The notes: generated by a model not told the origin, from the sequence alone. Counted from the first letter of the stretch, positions 41,844-50,770 are shown. The stretch is 64,000 nt of DNA from Sulfuricurvum sp. (GCF_023229695.1 NZ_JALNYS010000002.1:1-64000); one strand, 5' to 3'. Program-made: numbers and translations.

Positions 41844-43994
41844 ATGACTGACGACAAAACTGACACACAACCACAAACTCCGGAAGGAGAAGCCCCGCGA
41901 CGTCCCAATAATCGCAGACCTTTTCGCAATCGACCGCCTCGTAACGACCGCCCTGTCGGCGATAGCGCTGTCGTAAACGAAGGGGAGAGCGCTCCATCCG
42001 ATCGTCCGCGCAATGACAATCGACCTCCGCGCAACGATAACCGTCCCGCGCGTGACAATAATCGACCTCCGCGTGAAAACAGAGGGGCAAACGACACCCG
42101 TCCCCCTCGCAATGACAACCGTCCGCCTCGCAACGACAACCGCCCGGCACGTACCGAACGCCCTGCAGAGGATAATGCCCTAGCCGTTGACGCCCGTCCT
42201 GCACGCGATCGCGGCCGTGGCGGACGCCGTGGCTCTCCAAGTGCACCGATTGACAGTAACCTCCGTGATTTTGTCAATCAAAACCAAGAAGCACACCGAA
42301 ATCGGCTGAATCCGCACTATAAACTCAATCTGGACAGTAACGAGAAAGTCCGCATCACGCCGTTGGGCGGTTTGGGCGAGATCGGCGGAAACATCACCGT
42401 TATCGAAACCGAAAACGAAGCGATTGTTATCGATATCGGGATGAGTTTCCCGGATGAAGAGATGCACGGCGTCGATATTTTGGTCCCGGATTTCACCTAT
42501 TTACGCGAAATTCGCAAAAAAATTGTAGCCGTTATCATCACCCACGCCCATGAAGACCACATCGGAGGGGTCCCCTATCTCTTCAAAGAGATGCAGTTCC
42601 CGATTTACGGAACCCCGCTTCCTCTTGCCATGATCGGTAACAAATTTGACGAACACCATATGCGCGATTTCCGCCGCTATTTCAACCCGATCGTCAAGCG
42701 GGTACCCTATAAAATCGGTAACGAATTTGAAATCGAATGGATGCATATGACCCACTCGATCATCGACTCTTCGTCGTTGGCAATCACCACCAAAGCGGGG
42801 ACCATTATCCATACCGGTGACTTCAAAATCGACCATACCCCGGTTGACGGATATACGGCAGACCTCCACCGTCTGGCCCATTACGGTGAAAAAGGGGTTC
42901 TGTGCCTCCTCTCCGATTCGACCAACTCGTACAACAAAGAGTGGACGCCAAGTGAACTGACCGTTGCTCCGGGCTTTGACCGCATTTTCTCGAAAGCGGA
43001 AGGGCGCATTATCATGTCGACGTTCAGCTCAAACATCCACCGGGTGTATCAAGCTATCCAGTACGGCCTCAAATACAACCGTAAAGTCTGCGTCATCGGA
43101 CGTTCCATGGAGCGTAACCTCGAAGTGTGTATGCAATACGATTACATCAAACTTCCGAAAAACATCTTCATCGATGCCGAAGAGGCCAATCGCATGAGCG
43201 ATAAAGACGTCCTGATCGTCACCACCGGAAGTCAGGGAGAACCGAGTTCGGCCCTTTTCCGGATGGCAATCGGCGAGCATCGCCACATTAAAATCAAACC
43301 GACCGATCTTATCGTCCTCTCCGCCCGTGCGATTCCGGGGAACGAGGGATCGATCTCAGGGATGCTTAATTATCTACAGCGTGCCGGTGCCCGCGTCGCC
43401 AACGACCGTGATATTCACGTATCGGGCCACGCAAGCATGGAGGAGCAAAAACTGATGCTCCGCCTCACCAATCCGAAATTTTTCCTTCCGGTACACGGCG
43501 AGTACAACCATATCATGAAGCATAAAGACACCGCGATCACCTGCGGCGTCCCGGAGCGCAATATCCTCCTGATGAGCGACGGAGACAGTATCGAAGTGGG
43601 AACCAAGTTTATGCGCAAAGCCAAAACGGTCAAAACCGGGAAAACCTACATTGATAACCAAAATAATTATCAAATCGAAGACGACATCGTTATCGATCGT
43701 CAGAAAATGGCTTCTGAGGGGATGGTCGTCCTTGTAGCACAGGTGAGCTCCGCAGATTCACATCTGCTTTCCAAGCCCCTTGTCACGAGCTTCGGCCTCG
43801 TAGCCGACCGTCACGACAAAGCGTTTGCCCAAGAGATGGAAGACGTACTCGAGCACTTCCTTGTCAACCTCAAGCCGGGGCTCATCGAAAATCCCAAAGC
43901 GCTTGAAAACGATCTGCGTCAGGTAGTCCGTAAACATATCTACCGCAAAATGAAAAAATATCCGCTTATCGTTCCGCACGTTTTTGTAATGTAA
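41844..43994 (+). CDS. rnj: Ribonuclease J with long Arg/Asn/Pro-rich extension
   Basis: A 716-residue RNase J. The first 110 or so residues are low complexity with repeated units such as PRNDNRPP and PARDNNRPP. The metallo-beta-lactamase/beta-CASP core follows (about 150-600) with HAHEDHIGG (zinc site), IHTGDFKID and the C-terminal HASMEEQK, and then the C-terminal domain. The start is the ATG at 41844 with AAAGGAAA upstream; a GTG at 41823 is less likely. Helicobacter RNase J also has a long N-terminal extension, used to bind its helicase partner and ribosomes, so a similar role is likely. It acts in mRNA turnover. Confidence 0.93.
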   Translation: MTDDKTDTQPQTPEGEAPRRPNNRRPFRNRPPRNDRPVGDSAVVNEGESAPSDRPRNDNRPPRNDNRPARDNNRPPRENRGANDTRPPRNDNRPPRNDNRPARTERPAEDNALAVDARPARDRGRGGRRGSPSAPIDSNLRDFVNQNQEAHRNRLNPHYKLNLDSNEKVRITPLGGLGEIGGNITVIETENEAIVIDIGMSFPDEEMHGVDILVPDFTYLREIRKKIVAVIITHAHEDHIGGVPYLFKEMQFPIYGTPLPLAMIGNKFDEHHMRDFRRYFNPIVKRVPYKIGNEFEIEWMHMTHSIIDSSSLAITTKAGTIIHTGDFKIDHTPVDGYTADLHRLAHYGEKGVLCLLSDSTNSYNKEWTPSELTVAPGFDRIFSKAEGRIIMSTFSSNIHRVYQAIQYGLKYNRKVCVIGRSMERNLEVCMQYDYIKLPKNIFIDAEEANRMSDKDVLIVTTGSQGEPSSALFRMAIGEHRHIKIKPTDLIVLSARAIPGNEGSISGMLNYLQRAGARVANDRDIHVSGHASMEEQKLMLRLTNPKFFLPVHGEYNHIMKHKDTAITCGVPERNILLMSDGDSIEVGTKFMRKAKTVKTGKTYIDNQNNYQIEDDIVIDRQKMASEGMVVLVAQVSSADSHLLSKPLVTSFGLVADRHDKAFAQEMEDVLEHFLVNLKPGLIENPKALENDLRQVVRKHIYRKMKKYPLIVPHVFVM

Positions 43995-43998
43995 TCCC

Positions 43999-44066
43999 CG
44001 TCATCCTCGGACTTGATCCGGGGATCCATCCAAAAAAGTTGGATTCCCCCCTTTGCGGGAATGACG
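43999..44066. repeat. Dispersed intergenic palindrome with CGTCAT...ATGACG ends
   Basis: A 68-base imperfect palindrome: CGTCATCC at the left, GGATCCATCC and TTGGATTC in the middle, GGGAATGACG at the right. It begins four bases after the rnj stop and may act as terminator. The right module (GGATTCC, hairpin, GGAATGACGA) recurs at 45949-45973. Similar GTCATTCCCG palindromes are widespread in bacteria. Confidence 0.6.
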
Positions 44067-44127
44067 AATGATTCTTTTTTTAATCCCTTCTTCGCTATAC
44101 TCTCCTAAACTCTAACAAAGATTTATC

Positions 44128-44748
44128 ATGAAAGTAACCCTGCATCATTACACTCCTCTTGTAATTTGCTCCGATGCCATCCGTACCTGCTGGCAAAGCT
44201 TTGACAAAAGCGATAACGGCGGTGATGTAGACCGCGCCCTCATAGACCGCGTCGGAAATAAATTCAAGCATGCCTCCACATTGGAGCATATCGTCTATAA
44301 CTTTTATATCGAAGGGGTCAGCCGTGCACTTCTGCAAGAGCTTGCCCGCCACCGTATGGCAAGTCTCTCGGTTAAAAGTACCCGATATACCTTAAAAGAA
44401 CTCAAAGACGAAGCACCCTTTACCCTTGAGGAGAAAGTGCGTGCCGAAAAATATCTCGTTATGACCGGTGTCGATATCGTCGATCAAATGAGCCTCAAAG
44501 CCCTTGAAAATCTCCGCATCGTTTTGGCGGATGGGATCAGCAATGATCGAGCCAAATACTGCCTCCCCGAAAGCTACAAAACGGAACTCACCTGGAGCAT
44601 CAATGCGCGGAGTCTTCAAAACTTCCTCTCGCTACGCAGCGATAAGGCCGCTTTATGGGAAATCCGGGATTTGGCAAATACGGTTTACGAAACACTCCCT
44701 GAAGAGCATCGCTATCTGTTTGAAAATTCTCTCAAAGGAGACCATTAA
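44128..44748 (+). CDS. thyX: Flavin-dependent thymidylate synthase ThyX
   Basis: A 206-residue enzyme with the ThyX motif RHRMASLSVKSTRY (RHRxxSxxxxSxRY, about 76-89) and the substrate region FLSLRSDKAALWEIRDLA. It makes dTMP using FAD and methylene-tetrahydrofolate and replaces ThyA in most Campylobacterota. The lipoprotein gene starts inside its stop codon. Confidence 0.95.
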   Translation: MKVTLHHYTPLVICSDAIRTCWQSFDKSDNGGDVDRALIDRVGNKFKHASTLEHIVYNFYIEGVSRALLQELARHRMASLSVKSTRYTLKELKDEAPFTLEEKVRAEKYLVMTGVDIVDQMSLKALENLRIVLADGISNDRAKYCLPESYKTELTWSINARSLQNFLSLRSDKAALWEIRDLANTVYETLPEEHRYLFENSLKGDH

Positions 44749-44990
44749 TGATGAAAAAAAGTCTACTGTTTGCAATAACAATGACGCTATTGGCTGCCGG
44801 ATGTGCCCAAAAACAACTCGTAATTAACGGGCTGATATGCCCGCAAGGGCACACGGAGGAGCTTATCAAGTCCGATTTTAGAGAGTGCCGCTATTATGAT
44901 TTGAAAGCTGCTACCAACGCATCAATGCCTCCGCTGACGATCGAGTGCAAAACCTGCCTGGAAAAGAAGGGATACAAAGTCGAACAATAA
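44748..44990 (+). CDS. Small cysteine-containing lipoprotein
   Basis: An 80-residue protein with a lipoprotein signal (lipobox LAAGC, Cys about 19). The mature part has four more Cys (LICPQG, FRECRYY, IECKTCLEKK), suggesting metal binding or disulphides. I do not recognise a family. AAAGGAG precedes the start and the gene overlaps thyX by one base. A weak hairpin (CTATTCC/GGAATAG, 44994-45013) follows it. Confidence 0.72.
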   Translation: MMKKSLLFAITMTLLAAGCAQKQLVINGLICPQGHTEELIKSDFRECRYYDLKAATNASMPPLTIECKTCLEKKGYKVEQ

Positions 44991-45095
44991 ACGCTATTCC
45001 CTCTGCGGAATAGTTTCACATACACTCCATACATTGCTGCTAACAAAAAAAATCAATCGAAGTCATCGGTGTTAAAAAAGATAAGAAGAGGAGAG

Positions 45096-45116
45096 TCAAG
45101 ACCGCAAAGGTCTTGA
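45096..45116. terminator. Terminator between lipoprotein gene and rplT
   Basis: TCAAGACC, GCAAA, GGTCTTGA is a perfect eight-base-pair stem followed by TTTTATTT on the plus strand. It lies between two convergent units and probably ends both; the T-run favours the plus strand. Confidence 0.65.
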
Positions 45117-45122
45117 TTTTAT

Positions 45123-45476
45123 TTAGAGGGCTGCTTTTGCTTGAGCGGTGAGGGCTGTAAAAGCCGCTGCATCGTTCATAGCCATGTCAGCAAGGATTTT
45201 GCGATCAAGGTCGATGTTGGCACGTTTAAGGCCGTTCATGAATACTGAATAGCTCATTCCGTTTAGGCGGCACGCCGCATTGATACGGATAATCCACAAT
45301 TTACGAAATTCACGTTTTTTCTGTTTGCGGTCACGGAATGCATACACGAGACTGCGCTCAAGTTGCTCTTTCGCTTTACGGAAATGTTTGTGACGCGCAC
45401 TATAGAAACCACGTGCTAGTTTCAAGACTTTCTTATGACGTCTGCGTCTTACGACACCTGTTTTTACTCTTGGCAT
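45123..45476 (-). CDS. rplT: Ribosomal protein L20
   Basis: A 117-residue large-subunit protein with the Arg/Lys-rich N-terminus PRVKTGVVRRRRHKKVLKLA and RLNGMSYSVFMNGLKRANI near the C-terminus. It is needed early in 50S assembly. The gap to rpmI (45477-45575) holds two small hairpins (CCGC TTT GCGG at 45524-45534, CCAGC TAG GCTGG at 45541-45553). Confidence 0.96.
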   Translation of the reverse strand: MPRVKTGVVRRRRHKKVLKLARGFYSARHKHFRKAKEQLERSLVYAFRDRKQKKREFRKLWIIRINAACRLNGMSYSVFMNGLKRANIDLDRKILADMAMNDAAAFTALTAQAKAAL

Positions 45477-45575
45477 TTTTTTCCTTTCTTGACCCGGTTC
45501 ATTTCAATTTTAATGACAGGGTGCCGCTTTGCGGACTTGCCCAGCTAGGCTGGAGAGTTTAACGGTAGCGCTAAA

Positions 45576-45770
45576 TTAGGCTACGATCATCTTTTTGATG
45601 TTTTTAACATCGACAGCAGCAACCACTTTAGGGGTGTTTTGCTTGCGACGAGTTCCTGCATCCTGTTTTGTTAAAATATGGCTGCGGAATGCGCTACCAC
45701 GTTTTACTGTGCCGTTTTTCTTTACTTTGAAGCGTTTAACCGCCCCTTTAACCGATTTCATTTTTGGCAT
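45576..45770 (-). CDS. rpmI: Ribosomal protein L35
   Basis: A 64-residue basic protein beginning MPKMKSVKGAVKRFKVKKNG and containing RGSAFRSHILTKQD, as expected for bacterial L35 of this length. It precedes rplT in the usual order but is separated from infC by a repeat element and its own promoter. Confidence 0.96.
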   Translation of the reverse strand: MPKMKSVKGAVKRFKVKKNGTVKRGSAFRSHILTKQDAGTRRKQNTPKVVAAVDVKNIKKMIVA

Positions 45771-45811
45771 CGACTTGATCCTTTCGCAAAAATTCTCTAA
45801 ATGAGACGCGA

Positions 45812-45817
45812 ATTATA
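45812..45817 (-). promoter_or_regulatory. Extended -10 promoter of rpmI-rplT
   Basis: The minus strand reads ATGGTATAAT, an extended -10 box (TGnTATAAT), 42 bases before the rpmI start, behind a T-rich stretch. This form fits the main promoter type of Campylobacterota. Confidence 0.55.
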
Positions 45818-45885
45818 CCATAAAAAAGCTTTTTATTTGATGTTAAACACTAAAAGGAGCAATGCGAAGAATGAAAATAGAATTC

Positions 45886-45973
45886 TGCCTCGAACGAGGC
45901 AAGCTTCAGTGCCTTAGCGGCTAGCGTAGCCAAAGGGATGGATTCCGTGTCGGAGCACGGAATGACGAGAGGG
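45886..45973 (+). repeat. GTAGCCAA-family repeat, copy 1 (composite)
   Basis: The hairpin TGCCTCGAACGAGGCA is followed by AGCTTCAGTGCCTTAGCGGC, TAGCGTAGCCAAAGGGA, then GGATTCCGTG/CACGGAATGACGA, the module also found at 44040-44067. The first part matches the reverse complement of 50771-50813 and the sequence at 60228-60297. It lies just past the infC stop codon and may act as its terminator. Confidence 0.6.
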
Positions 45974-45978
45974 TGAAA

Positions 45979-46509
45979 CTATTTTTTGTCGTCTTTTTTC
46001 GGATGGATCATCATGTTACAATAACGCCCTTCCATCGCCGGAGCTTTGTACATTGTCCCGACATCCTCAACCATCGGCCAGACACGTTGTAGCACCGCCA
46101 CAGCCGATTCCGGATGGGCCATTTCACGCCCCCGCAAGAATACGCGGAAATGGACGTGCTTCCCCTCTTCGAGGAACTCACGCGCATGTTTTACTTTATA
46201 GCCGATATCGTTATCGGCAATTTTTACCGAGAGCTTGATCTCTTTGACTTCGACTTTCGTCTGCTTTTTACGTGCCTCTTTTTTCTTCTTCTCTTCTTGG
46301 TAGTGAAACTTACCGTAGTCCATGATTTTTGCAACAGGGGGTTTCGCATCTGGAGAGATAAGAACCAAATCCAATCCCAGTTCGTTTGCTTTACTCATCG
46401 CTTCCTGAATCGAAACGATACCTAATGCTTCTCCGCCGTCAACTACACAGCGTACTTCAGGGACCCTGATATCATCGTTCATCAGGACTCGGTCTTGTTT
46501 TTTAATCAA
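45979..46509 (-). CDS. infC: Translation initiation factor IF-3
   Basis: A 176-residue IF-3 with the N-terminal domain (MNDDIRVPEVRCVVDGGE, then LISPDAKPPVAKIMDYGKF), a Lys-rich linker (EEKKKKEARKKQ) and the C-terminal domain (GYKVKHAREFLEEGKHVHFR). No ATG fits the start: either TTG at 46509, overlapping the thrS stop (TTGA), or ATT at 46506, the rare start codon used by infC in many bacteria for autoregulation. GAGGTG lies six to nine bases upstream of these. Confidence 0.94.
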   Translation of the reverse strand: MIKKQDRVLMNDDIRVPEVRCVVDGGEALGIVSIQEAMSKANELGLDLVLISPDAKPPVAKIMDYGKFHYQEEKKKKEARKKQTKVEVKEIKLSVKIADNDIGYKVKHAREFLEEGKHVHFRVFLRGREMAHPESAVAVLQRVWPMVEDVGTMYKAPAMEGRYCNMMIHPKKDDKK

Positions 46510-48314
46510 AAATGCACCTCATTAATTTTTTCTTTTATCAAAGTGAGAAATTGCTCTTCACTTAAATTGTATTGTTCACGCTTGCGTCGATCACGCACAG
46601 CGACACTTTTTGCGTTTACCTCTTCATCTCCCAAAACGATGATCATCGGAACACGCCCTTTTTCCGCTGTACGGATCCGCTTATTAAGACTGTCGTTTTT
46701 ATCAAAAATCTCATAATCCGCACCCATATCGATCAGCTTATCTCCCAGTTCACGCGCATAGGCAACGTGCGATTCCGCAATCGGAACAATCGCAACCTGT
46801 GTCGGTGCGATAAACATCGGAAATTCGCCAGCGTAATGCTCCGTCAATATACCAATAAAACGCTCAAATGAACCTAAAATTGCCCGATGAATCATTACCG
46901 GCTGAATTTTAGCGTTCTCTTCGCCGTTATATTCCAGCTCAAAACGTGCCGGCAGGTTAAAATCAAGCTGAATTGTTCCGCACTGCCATTCACGCCCGAT
47001 CGCATCGGTGATCTTGATATCGATTTTCGGACCGTAAAATGCTCCGCCCCCCTCATCGATTTCATACGGCAGCGCATGCTTATCCATCGCCGATTTCAAG
47101 GCATTGGTCGAAATCTCCCAAACCGCATCGTCGCCGACCGCTTTTTCCGGCTTGGTAGAGATCATCATTTTGTAATTGAACGTGAACGTACTCATAATTT
47201 TATCGACAAAATCGACCACTTCGATAATCTGCTCTTCGATCTGATCGGCAGTACAAAAGATATGGGCATCGTCTTGGGTAAATTCACGTACACGGAAAAG
47301 GCCGTGAAGGGCTCCCGTCATCTCATGACGATGAACGATCCCGTATTCGAAATATTTGAGTGGGAGATCGCGGTAGGAGTGCAAATCATGCTCATACACT
47401 TTGATATGTCCGACACAGTTCATCGGTTTGACACCGAATTCGATCTCATCAATATTGGTGAAATACATATTTTCACCGTAGTTTTGATAGTGCCCGCTCA
47501 CTTTCCACAAATCCGAACGGAGCATCTCCGGACCGCGTACCGGTTCATAGCCGCGCTTTCGGTGTGCTTTAAAAAGCAGCTGCTCCAAACGCGACCTCAT
47601 CCGTGCACCGGCAGGGAGCCAGATCGGGAATCCCGGTCCAACCTCCTCACGAAAAGTAAAGAGCTTCATCTCGGCACCGATCTTACGATGGTCACGCTTC
47701 TCTGCTTCGGCAACCATCTCCAAATGGGTTTTAAGGGTCTCTTTATCCGCAAAAGCGATACCGTAGATACGGGTCAGCATCTCATTTTTGCTATCACCTC
47801 CGAGGTAGGCACCCGAAATTTTGGTCAATTTAAAATAACGGATCAATCCTACGTTCGGAAGATGCGGTCCGCGACAAAGGTCTTCAAAATTGCCTTGCTT
47901 ATAAATCGATACGGTTTCACTCGGAATTCTTTCCATGACCGCCTGCTTGAGATGATCATCGGCAAATTTAGCGCGCGCTTCCTCTTTGGTGATTTCATAC
48001 CGCTCAATCGGCTGTTTCCCTTTTGCAATCTCAAGCATCTTTTTCTCAATCGCTTTAAGGTCCTCTTCTCCGATTGTCTCTTTTACTTTAAAATCGTAAT
48101 AAAACCCCTCTTTGACTACCGGCCCTACGAAAAATTCCGCATCGGTATAAAGTGCCTTGATCGCTTCTGCCATCAAATGAGCACATGAATGGCGAAGTAC
48201 TTCGAGTGCATCGGGAGAATTGTCAAACGCAATCTCTTCTCCGCTAATCCCCAAAGCCTGCGCGGTTTGCAAATCGAAAATCTGATCATTATTTTTGATC
48301 GCGATAATATCCAT
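46506..48314 (-). CDS. thrS: Threonyl-tRNA synthetase
   Basis: A 602-residue class II synthetase. It has a short N-terminus without a full TGS domain, the editing domain with HSCAHLMAEA and the zinc-type CRGPHLPN, the catalytic core (MNCVGHIKVY, FRVREFTQDDAHIF) with zinc ligands, and the anticodon-binding C-terminal domain. The shorter N-terminus is usual in Campylobacterota. It is coupled to infC by overlap. Confidence 0.95.
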   Translation of the reverse strand: MDIIAIKNNDQIFDLQTAQALGISGEEIAFDNSPDALEVLRHSCAHLMAEAIKALYTDAEFFVGPVVKEGFYYDFKVKETIGEEDLKAIEKKMLEIAKGKQPIERYEITKEEARAKFADDHLKQAVMERIPSETVSIYKQGNFEDLCRGPHLPNVGLIRYFKLTKISGAYLGGDSKNEMLTRIYGIAFADKETLKTHLEMVAEAEKRDHRKIGAEMKLFTFREEVGPGFPIWLPAGARMRSRLEQLLFKAHRKRGYEPVRGPEMLRSDLWKVSGHYQNYGENMYFTNIDEIEFGVKPMNCVGHIKVYEHDLHSYRDLPLKYFEYGIVHRHEMTGALHGLFRVREFTQDDAHIFCTADQIEEQIIEVVDFVDKIMSTFTFNYKMMISTKPEKAVGDDAVWEISTNALKSAMDKHALPYEIDEGGGAFYGPKIDIKITDAIGREWQCGTIQLDFNLPARFELEYNGEENAKIQPVMIHRAILGSFERFIGILTEHYAGEFPMFIAPTQVAIVPIAESHVAYARELGDKLIDMGADYEIFDKNDSLNKRIRTAEKGRVPMIIVLGDEEVNAKSVAVRDRRKREQYNLSEEQFLTLIKEKINEVHF

Positions 48315-48432
48315 AACGGTAACCTTGTAAAAAGAATCTGATAAAAGTTGCGCGGATTATACGTTACTATTGATTGGTTTGAGTTTAAATCTTGAAAGTA
48401 TAGGAGAAATTTAGAGTTTGACTGCAGATAAA

Positions 48433-48508
48433 TGGTGGTCCCAACAGGACTCGAACCTGTGACCACTACCTTGTCGAGGTAGTGCTCTACCAACTGAGCT
48501 ATAAGACC
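48433..48508 (-). tRNA. tRNA-Val (anticodon GAC)
   Basis: A 76-base cloverleaf including encoded CCA. Acceptor GGTCTTA/TGGGACC, D-stem GCTC/GAGC, anticodon stem CTACC/GGTAG, loop TCGACAA, T-arm ACAGG-TTCGAGT-CCTGT, discriminator A. Anticodon GAC and A73 fit valine. Position 33 is C in place of the nearly invariant U, which is unusual (see findings). Confidence 0.92.
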
Positions 48509-48567
48509 ATTTCTTTGTGAGAGTGAAATATTAACCAATCAGAGGTTAATATTTCTTTAAAGATGAA

Positions 48568-49011
48568 TCAACTTTTACAGAACTTGGGCTTCATATTTAA
48601 AATCAAGAGCCAAATCACCGCAAAATCAATCATGACGTCGGCAAAATTAAAGACCGCAAAATTAAATCCGCAATGCCAATAGACATAATCCACCACTCCG
48701 CCGTGAATAAAACGGTCGGCAACGTTGGATAACCCTGCCCCCGTCATGATACCGGCAGGAATCAGGTAGCACGATTTTTTAAGCCACAAAGTATATCCAA
48801 CCACTCCGACCAAAAGGGTGAGCTGTATCCATTTAAGGGCCTCTTCCAAAAAGGCGAACATCGAAAAGGCGACCCCTTTATTATAGACCAAGATCAGATC
48901 AATACACTCCGTGTAATAGCGAAATCCATCCACAAAAAGGGCTTTTATCGTTTGGTCAACGGTAAGGATTCCCCCCATCACCAGTATCAAAAGGAGAAAC
49001 GATTTAGCCAT
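48568..49011 (-). CDS. lspA: Lipoprotein signal peptidase
   Basis: A 147-residue membrane aspartyl protease with four hydrophobic segments and both catalytic regions: SNVADRFIHGGVVDY and FNFADVMID. It removes signal peptides from prolipoproteins in the inner membrane. It overlaps glmM by eight bases, an arrangement also seen in relatives. Confidence 0.94.
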   Translation of the reverse strand: MAKSFLLLILVMGGILTVDQTIKALFVDGFRYYTECIDLILVYNKGVAFSMFAFLEEALKWIQLTLLVGVVGYTLWLKKSCYLIPAGIMTGAGLSNVADRFIHGGVVDYVYWHCGFNFAVFNFADVMIDFAVIWLLILNMKPKFCKS

Positions 49012-50344
49012 TCAGCGCCTTCTTGAAAAAATCGACCAAACGCTCCATACAATTTTCCATGGCTTTGGCATCTTTCCCTTCCAATAAAATACGCAGTTTA
49101 TTTTCCGTTCCCGAATAGCGGATCAAATGACGCAGGTGTGACGCCTCTGCCAACCGAAGTTCCTCCTCCAGTCCCTCAATCTGATTCAGCGGTTTTTTGA
49201 TTTCAACTTTAATATTGACCAATTTCTGCGGATAAAGGGCAAACGGACGGAGGAGTTTACTCGCTTTCCCCCCTGAGGTAAGAAGCAATCCCAAAATTTG
49301 CAATGCACTGACCAAACCGTCCCCGGTTTTAGCGAAATCGCTCATAACGATATGACCGCTTTGTTCACCGCCGAAATTGATCCCATGCTCACGCATTTGT
49401 TCCAAAACATATTTATCCCCGACATTGGCACGATACAGCTTTAGCCCATGCGCTTCCATCATATCTTCCAGCGCTTGATTGCTCATTACGGTAGTAACGA
49501 TTCCGCCCCCTCTTAACTGACCGTTTTTATGCAGATAAAGGGCCAGTGCCCCCAATATCTGGTCTCCGTCTATCTCATCTCCGTGTTCATCCACGACAAT
49601 AAGACGATCGGCATCCCCATCAAGGGCCAAACCGATATCGGCACGATATTTTTTAACCGCATGGCGGAGATCTTTGGTATGGGTCGCACCGCACGCTTCG
49701 TTAATATTAAAGCCGTTTGGCTTATCATGCAGAACGATCACTTCCGCTCCAAGTTCTTCAAGGACGGTGGGACCGACGAGATAGCCGGCTCCATTCGCCG
49801 TATCCAATACGATACGCAGCCCCTGCAGCGTCAGATCACGAGAAAATGAATTCTTCAGCTGTATGATATAACGGCCGATCACATCGTCAATCCGTTTGGC
49901 TGAACCGATCATTTTACCGGTCACGTACCCCTCGACCAAACGTTCCCGGTCATTGGCAATCGCTTCGATCTGAGCTTCAATCTCCTCGGACAATTTATTT
50001 CCGTGTGCATCAAAAAACTTGATTCCGTTGTCTTCAAACGAGTTATGGCTGGCAGAGATCATAATTCCGGCATCACACCGCATATTTTCGGTTAAAAAAG
50101 CGATGGCCGGAGTCGGCATCGGACCGATTTGAACGACATCATACCCTACTGCCGTCAAACCGCTGACAATGGCATTCTCAATCATATAACCGCTTCGACG
50201 GGTATCTTTTCCTACTAAAATTTTCTTGGTTCTGGCCCGCTCACGAAAATAGATTCCTGCCGCCATTGCCACACGCATGGCCAATTCCGCCGTTAAAAAC
50301 GATCCCGCTTCTCCGCGTACTCCATCTGTTCCAAAAAGTTTCAT
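49004..50344 (-). CDS. glmM: Phosphoglucosamine mutase
   Basis: A 446-residue enzyme with MKLFGTDGVRG at the start, the phosphoserine loop MISASHNSFEDNGIK (about 96-110), the Mg site ALDGDADR and the C-terminal RYSGTENK. It converts glucosamine-6-P to glucosamine-1-P for cell-wall synthesis. I start it at the ATG at 50344; an upstream in-frame Met at 50398 adds residues outside the family. It is divergent from rpsT. Confidence 0.95.
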   Translation of the reverse strand: MKLFGTDGVRGEAGSFLTAELAMRVAMAAGIYFRERARTKKILVGKDTRRSGYMIENAIVSGLTAVGYDVVQIGPMPTPAIAFLTENMRCDAGIMISASHNSFEDNGIKFFDAHGNKLSEEIEAQIEAIANDRERLVEGYVTGKMIGSAKRIDDVIGRYIIQLKNSFSRDLTLQGLRIVLDTANGAGYLVGPTVLEELGAEVIVLHDKPNGFNINEACGATHTKDLRHAVKKYRADIGLALDGDADRLIVVDEHGDEIDGDQILGALALYLHKNGQLRGGGIVTTVMSNQALEDMMEAHGLKLYRANVGDKYVLEQMREHGINFGGEQSGHIVMSDFAKTGDGLVSALQILGLLLTSGGKASKLLRPFALYPQKLVNIKVEIKKPLNQIEGLEEELRLAEASHLRHLIRYSGTENKLRILLEGKDAKAMENCMERLVDFFKKALNG

Positions 50345-50471
50345 TCTAATTTTTTCCCTTTTTACTCTAAATTTTAGGATTTTTGACGATGCGTCCATAA
50401 AATTTAACTTAAATTTAATTATCTTTAAGGTAGTATTCTACCCTAAAAAAAATTCGACAAGGATAAATGCC

Positions 50472-50732
50472 ATGGCAAACCATAAGTCAGCATTGAAACG
50501 TATCCGTCAGACTGAAAAGCGCACAGAGCGCAACCGGTTCTATCGTACGCGTATTAAAAACATCGTTAAAGCAGTCCGCACCGCACTGGATGCAGGCAAC
50601 AAAGAAGAAGCACAAGCAGCTCTTGTTATTGCAAATGCAAACCTTCACAAATATGTTAGCAAAGGTGTCTTGAAAAAAGAGACCGCAGCACGTAAAGTAA
50701 GCCGCCTTCACCTTGCAGTAAACGCGTTATAA
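50472..50732 (+). CDS. rpsT: Ribosomal protein S20
   Basis: An 86-residue basic helical protein: MANHKSALKRIRQTEKRTER at the start, VRTALDAGNKEEAQAAL in the middle and KGVLKKETAARKVSRLH near the end. The ATG at 50472 has AAGGA upstream. It precedes prfA, a usual Campylobacterota order. Confidence 0.95.
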   Translation: MANHKSALKRIRQTEKRTERNRFYRTRIKNIVKAVRTALDAGNKEEAQAALVIANANLHKYVSKGVLKKETAARKVSRLHLAVNAL

Positions 50733-50770
50733 ATTTTAAACGCCGAAGGAGCGAATACCGTTCACTCTTT

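Noticed and set aside
41898..42170. Short repeated DNA units resembling a CRISPR array or minisatellite.
   Set aside because: They are in frame, encode the PRNDNRPP-type repeats of RNase J, and have no spacers.
41842..42277. Frames on the minus strand with repeats (SLRGGRLSLRGGR) opposite the start of RNase J.
   Set aside because: They mirror the DNA repeats of the RNase J extension; no start signal and no family.
46887..48188. A 433-codon plus-strand frame opposite thrS.
   Set aside because: The minus strand is unmistakably threonyl-tRNA synthetase; the long antisense frame shows no domain or ribosome site.
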